DNA of 64,000 nucleotides from CAYOUV01 sp963790075 (GTDB lineage Bacteria; Chloroflexota; Anaerolineae; Anaerolineales; Villigracilaceae), in NCBI GenBank assembly GCA_963790075.1, contig CAWBNG010000007.1:186001-250000 (forward strand), given 5' to 3'. Shown here piece by piece: positions 63,227 through 64,000 of this stretch. The translations under genes were made by a program, and so were the position numbers. Under the pieces are notes generated by a model. That model was not told the origin of the DNA. It saw only the letters and a list, made by a program, of their open reading frames with translations, and made no database searches. Within the stretch, counting starts at the first letter, position 1. Each line of letters opens with the position of its first letter.

Positions 63227-64000
63227 TTATTGGACAATAAACTGCGCATTGCGATAATGTTTATCTTGAGGATTGCGGATCAACCCGGTCTGGATCGCGT
63301 TGAGCACTTCGCGCACACCGTCGTCGACGGTCAGTGTGGCTTTGAAACCCAGCTCGCGCCGGATCTTCTCAAACGAGACGGTAATGTCGCGCATGTCCCC
63401 CCCAAAGGACATATCTTTGTAATGCACAAAAGTCTCCGGCAAGCGTTTGAGTACAAATCCAACGATTTCATCCTTGCTAAAATTACCATCTTCGGTTCCC
63501 AGGTTGTATACCTGTCCGCGAACTTTCTCGTCATGGGCATCCAATCCCAGAATGATGCCGCGCACCACATCTTGAACGTGCACGAACGAACGCGAATAAC
63601 CACGCTGATAGATGATCAACTCGCGCTTGGCATATGCGTCCAGGGTGAACTGGTTGACAATCAGGTCAAAGCGTGTGCGCGGAGAAATACCATACAGGGT
63701 CGCAAACCGAAAAATCAGGGGGGCGCATTGCGCGTCTTTTTGCCCGAGCAAATATTCTTCAGCCGCGATTTTCGTTTCAGCGTATAGGGATTGGGGATTG
63801 AGCGGCGACTTCTCGGTCACCGGTTGGCCATCGGATCGGCCATAATTGCTGTATGTGGAGGCAAACACGAAGCGTTCCACGCCCAGGCTATCCGCCTGCT
63901 CGAAGACCATTTGCGTGGCCTCGACATTATACTTCCAGGCCACCTGGCTGCCCACTGCCTGGCAGGCGGGAAAACCGACGATCGCTGCCAAATGAACCAA
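63227..64000 (-). CDS. NAD-dependent epimerase/dehydratase (5' part outside the window)
   Basis: An extended SDR of which 257 residues are visible; the NAD-binding start lies beyond the right edge. The visible part has VHLAAIVGFPACQAVG, FVFASTYSNYG and YAETKIAAEEYLL (Tyr-x-x-x-Lys). It stops 11 nt before the Fcl-like gene. Likely acts on a nucleotide-linked sugar; the substrate cannot be told. Confidence 0.82.
   Translation of the reverse strand: MVHLAAIVGFPACQAVGSQVAWKYNVEATQMVFEQADSLGVERFVFASTYSNYGRSDGQPVTEKSPLNPQSLYAETKIAAEEYLLGQKDAQCAPLIFRFATLYGISPRTRFDLIVNQFTLDAYAKRELIIYQRGYSRSFVHVQDVVRGIILGLDAHDEKVRGQVYNLGTEDGNFSKDEIVGFVLKRLPETFVHYKDMSFGGDMRDITVSFEKIRRELGFKATLTVDDGVREVLNAIQTGLIRNPQDKHYRNAQFIVQ

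Overview
The window looks like a chromosomal segment of a Chloroflexota bacterium, most likely class Anaerolineae. This rests on gene content, not on a marker gene: a row of T/P-rich lipoproteins with NBR1-type Ig-like domains, many large GT39-like membrane glycosyltransferases, and a mixed envelope-glycan locus. No rRNA, tRNA, CRISPR array, transposase or integrase was recognised.

Layout. (1) 1-4.4 kb, plus strand: the tail of a BMP-type substrate-binding lipoprotein, then a double-NBD ATPase and two permeases of a nucleoside-type ABC importer; the first permease is frameshifted. (2) 4.5-8.2 kb, plus strand: four consecutive paralogous secreted lipoproteins with a shared AAQTV motif and NBR1-type Ig-like domains, followed by queG and rdgB. 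(3) 9.9-25.3 kb, minus strand: a tightly packed run of 15 genes read from about 25.3 kb down to 9.9 kb, with sulfotransferases, GT2 and GT39 glycosyltransferases, a nucleotidyltransferase/dehydrogenase/SDR trio, a Wzz-like and an O-antigen-ligase-like protein, then an orphan NarL-type histidine kinase and a hydrolase. (4) 25.4-26.6 kb: a small plus-strand island with an acyltransferase and a winged-helix protein, plus the decayed remnant of the 3' end of the neighbouring gene. (5) 26.6-64 kb, all minus strand: the rest of the glycan locus, with a fused dipeptide-type permease, more sulfotransferases, a bifunctional PAPS synthase, two NeuB-type synthases, a NeuA-phosphatase fusion, an SpsF-type transferase, PseB/RmlD/fucose-synthase-type nucleotide-sugar enzymes, and a Wzm/Wzt export ABC transporter.

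How it works together (inference). The locus appears to encode a surface polysaccharide or glycoconjugate that carries nonulosonic-acid-like sugars and is sulfated. ATP sulfurylase/APS kinase (36657-38399) would supply PAPS to four sulfotransferase-family proteins spread over 30 kb. NeuB and NeuA enzymes would make CMP-activated acidic sugars. GT2, GT4, GT-B and GT-C enzymes would assemble the chain, and Wzm/Wzt and/or a Wzy/Wzz-like route would export or polymerise it.

Caution. Eleven apparent single-base frameshifts in eight genes, nine of them between 43 and 58 kb, interrupt otherwise well-conserved reading frames. Several sit in short homopolymers. I read most of them as probable sequence or assembly errors rather than true gene death, and list the genes as pseudogenes with that caveat. 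Coordinates of start codons were chosen by ribosome-binding site and overlap with the upstream gene, and several differ from the longest open frame.
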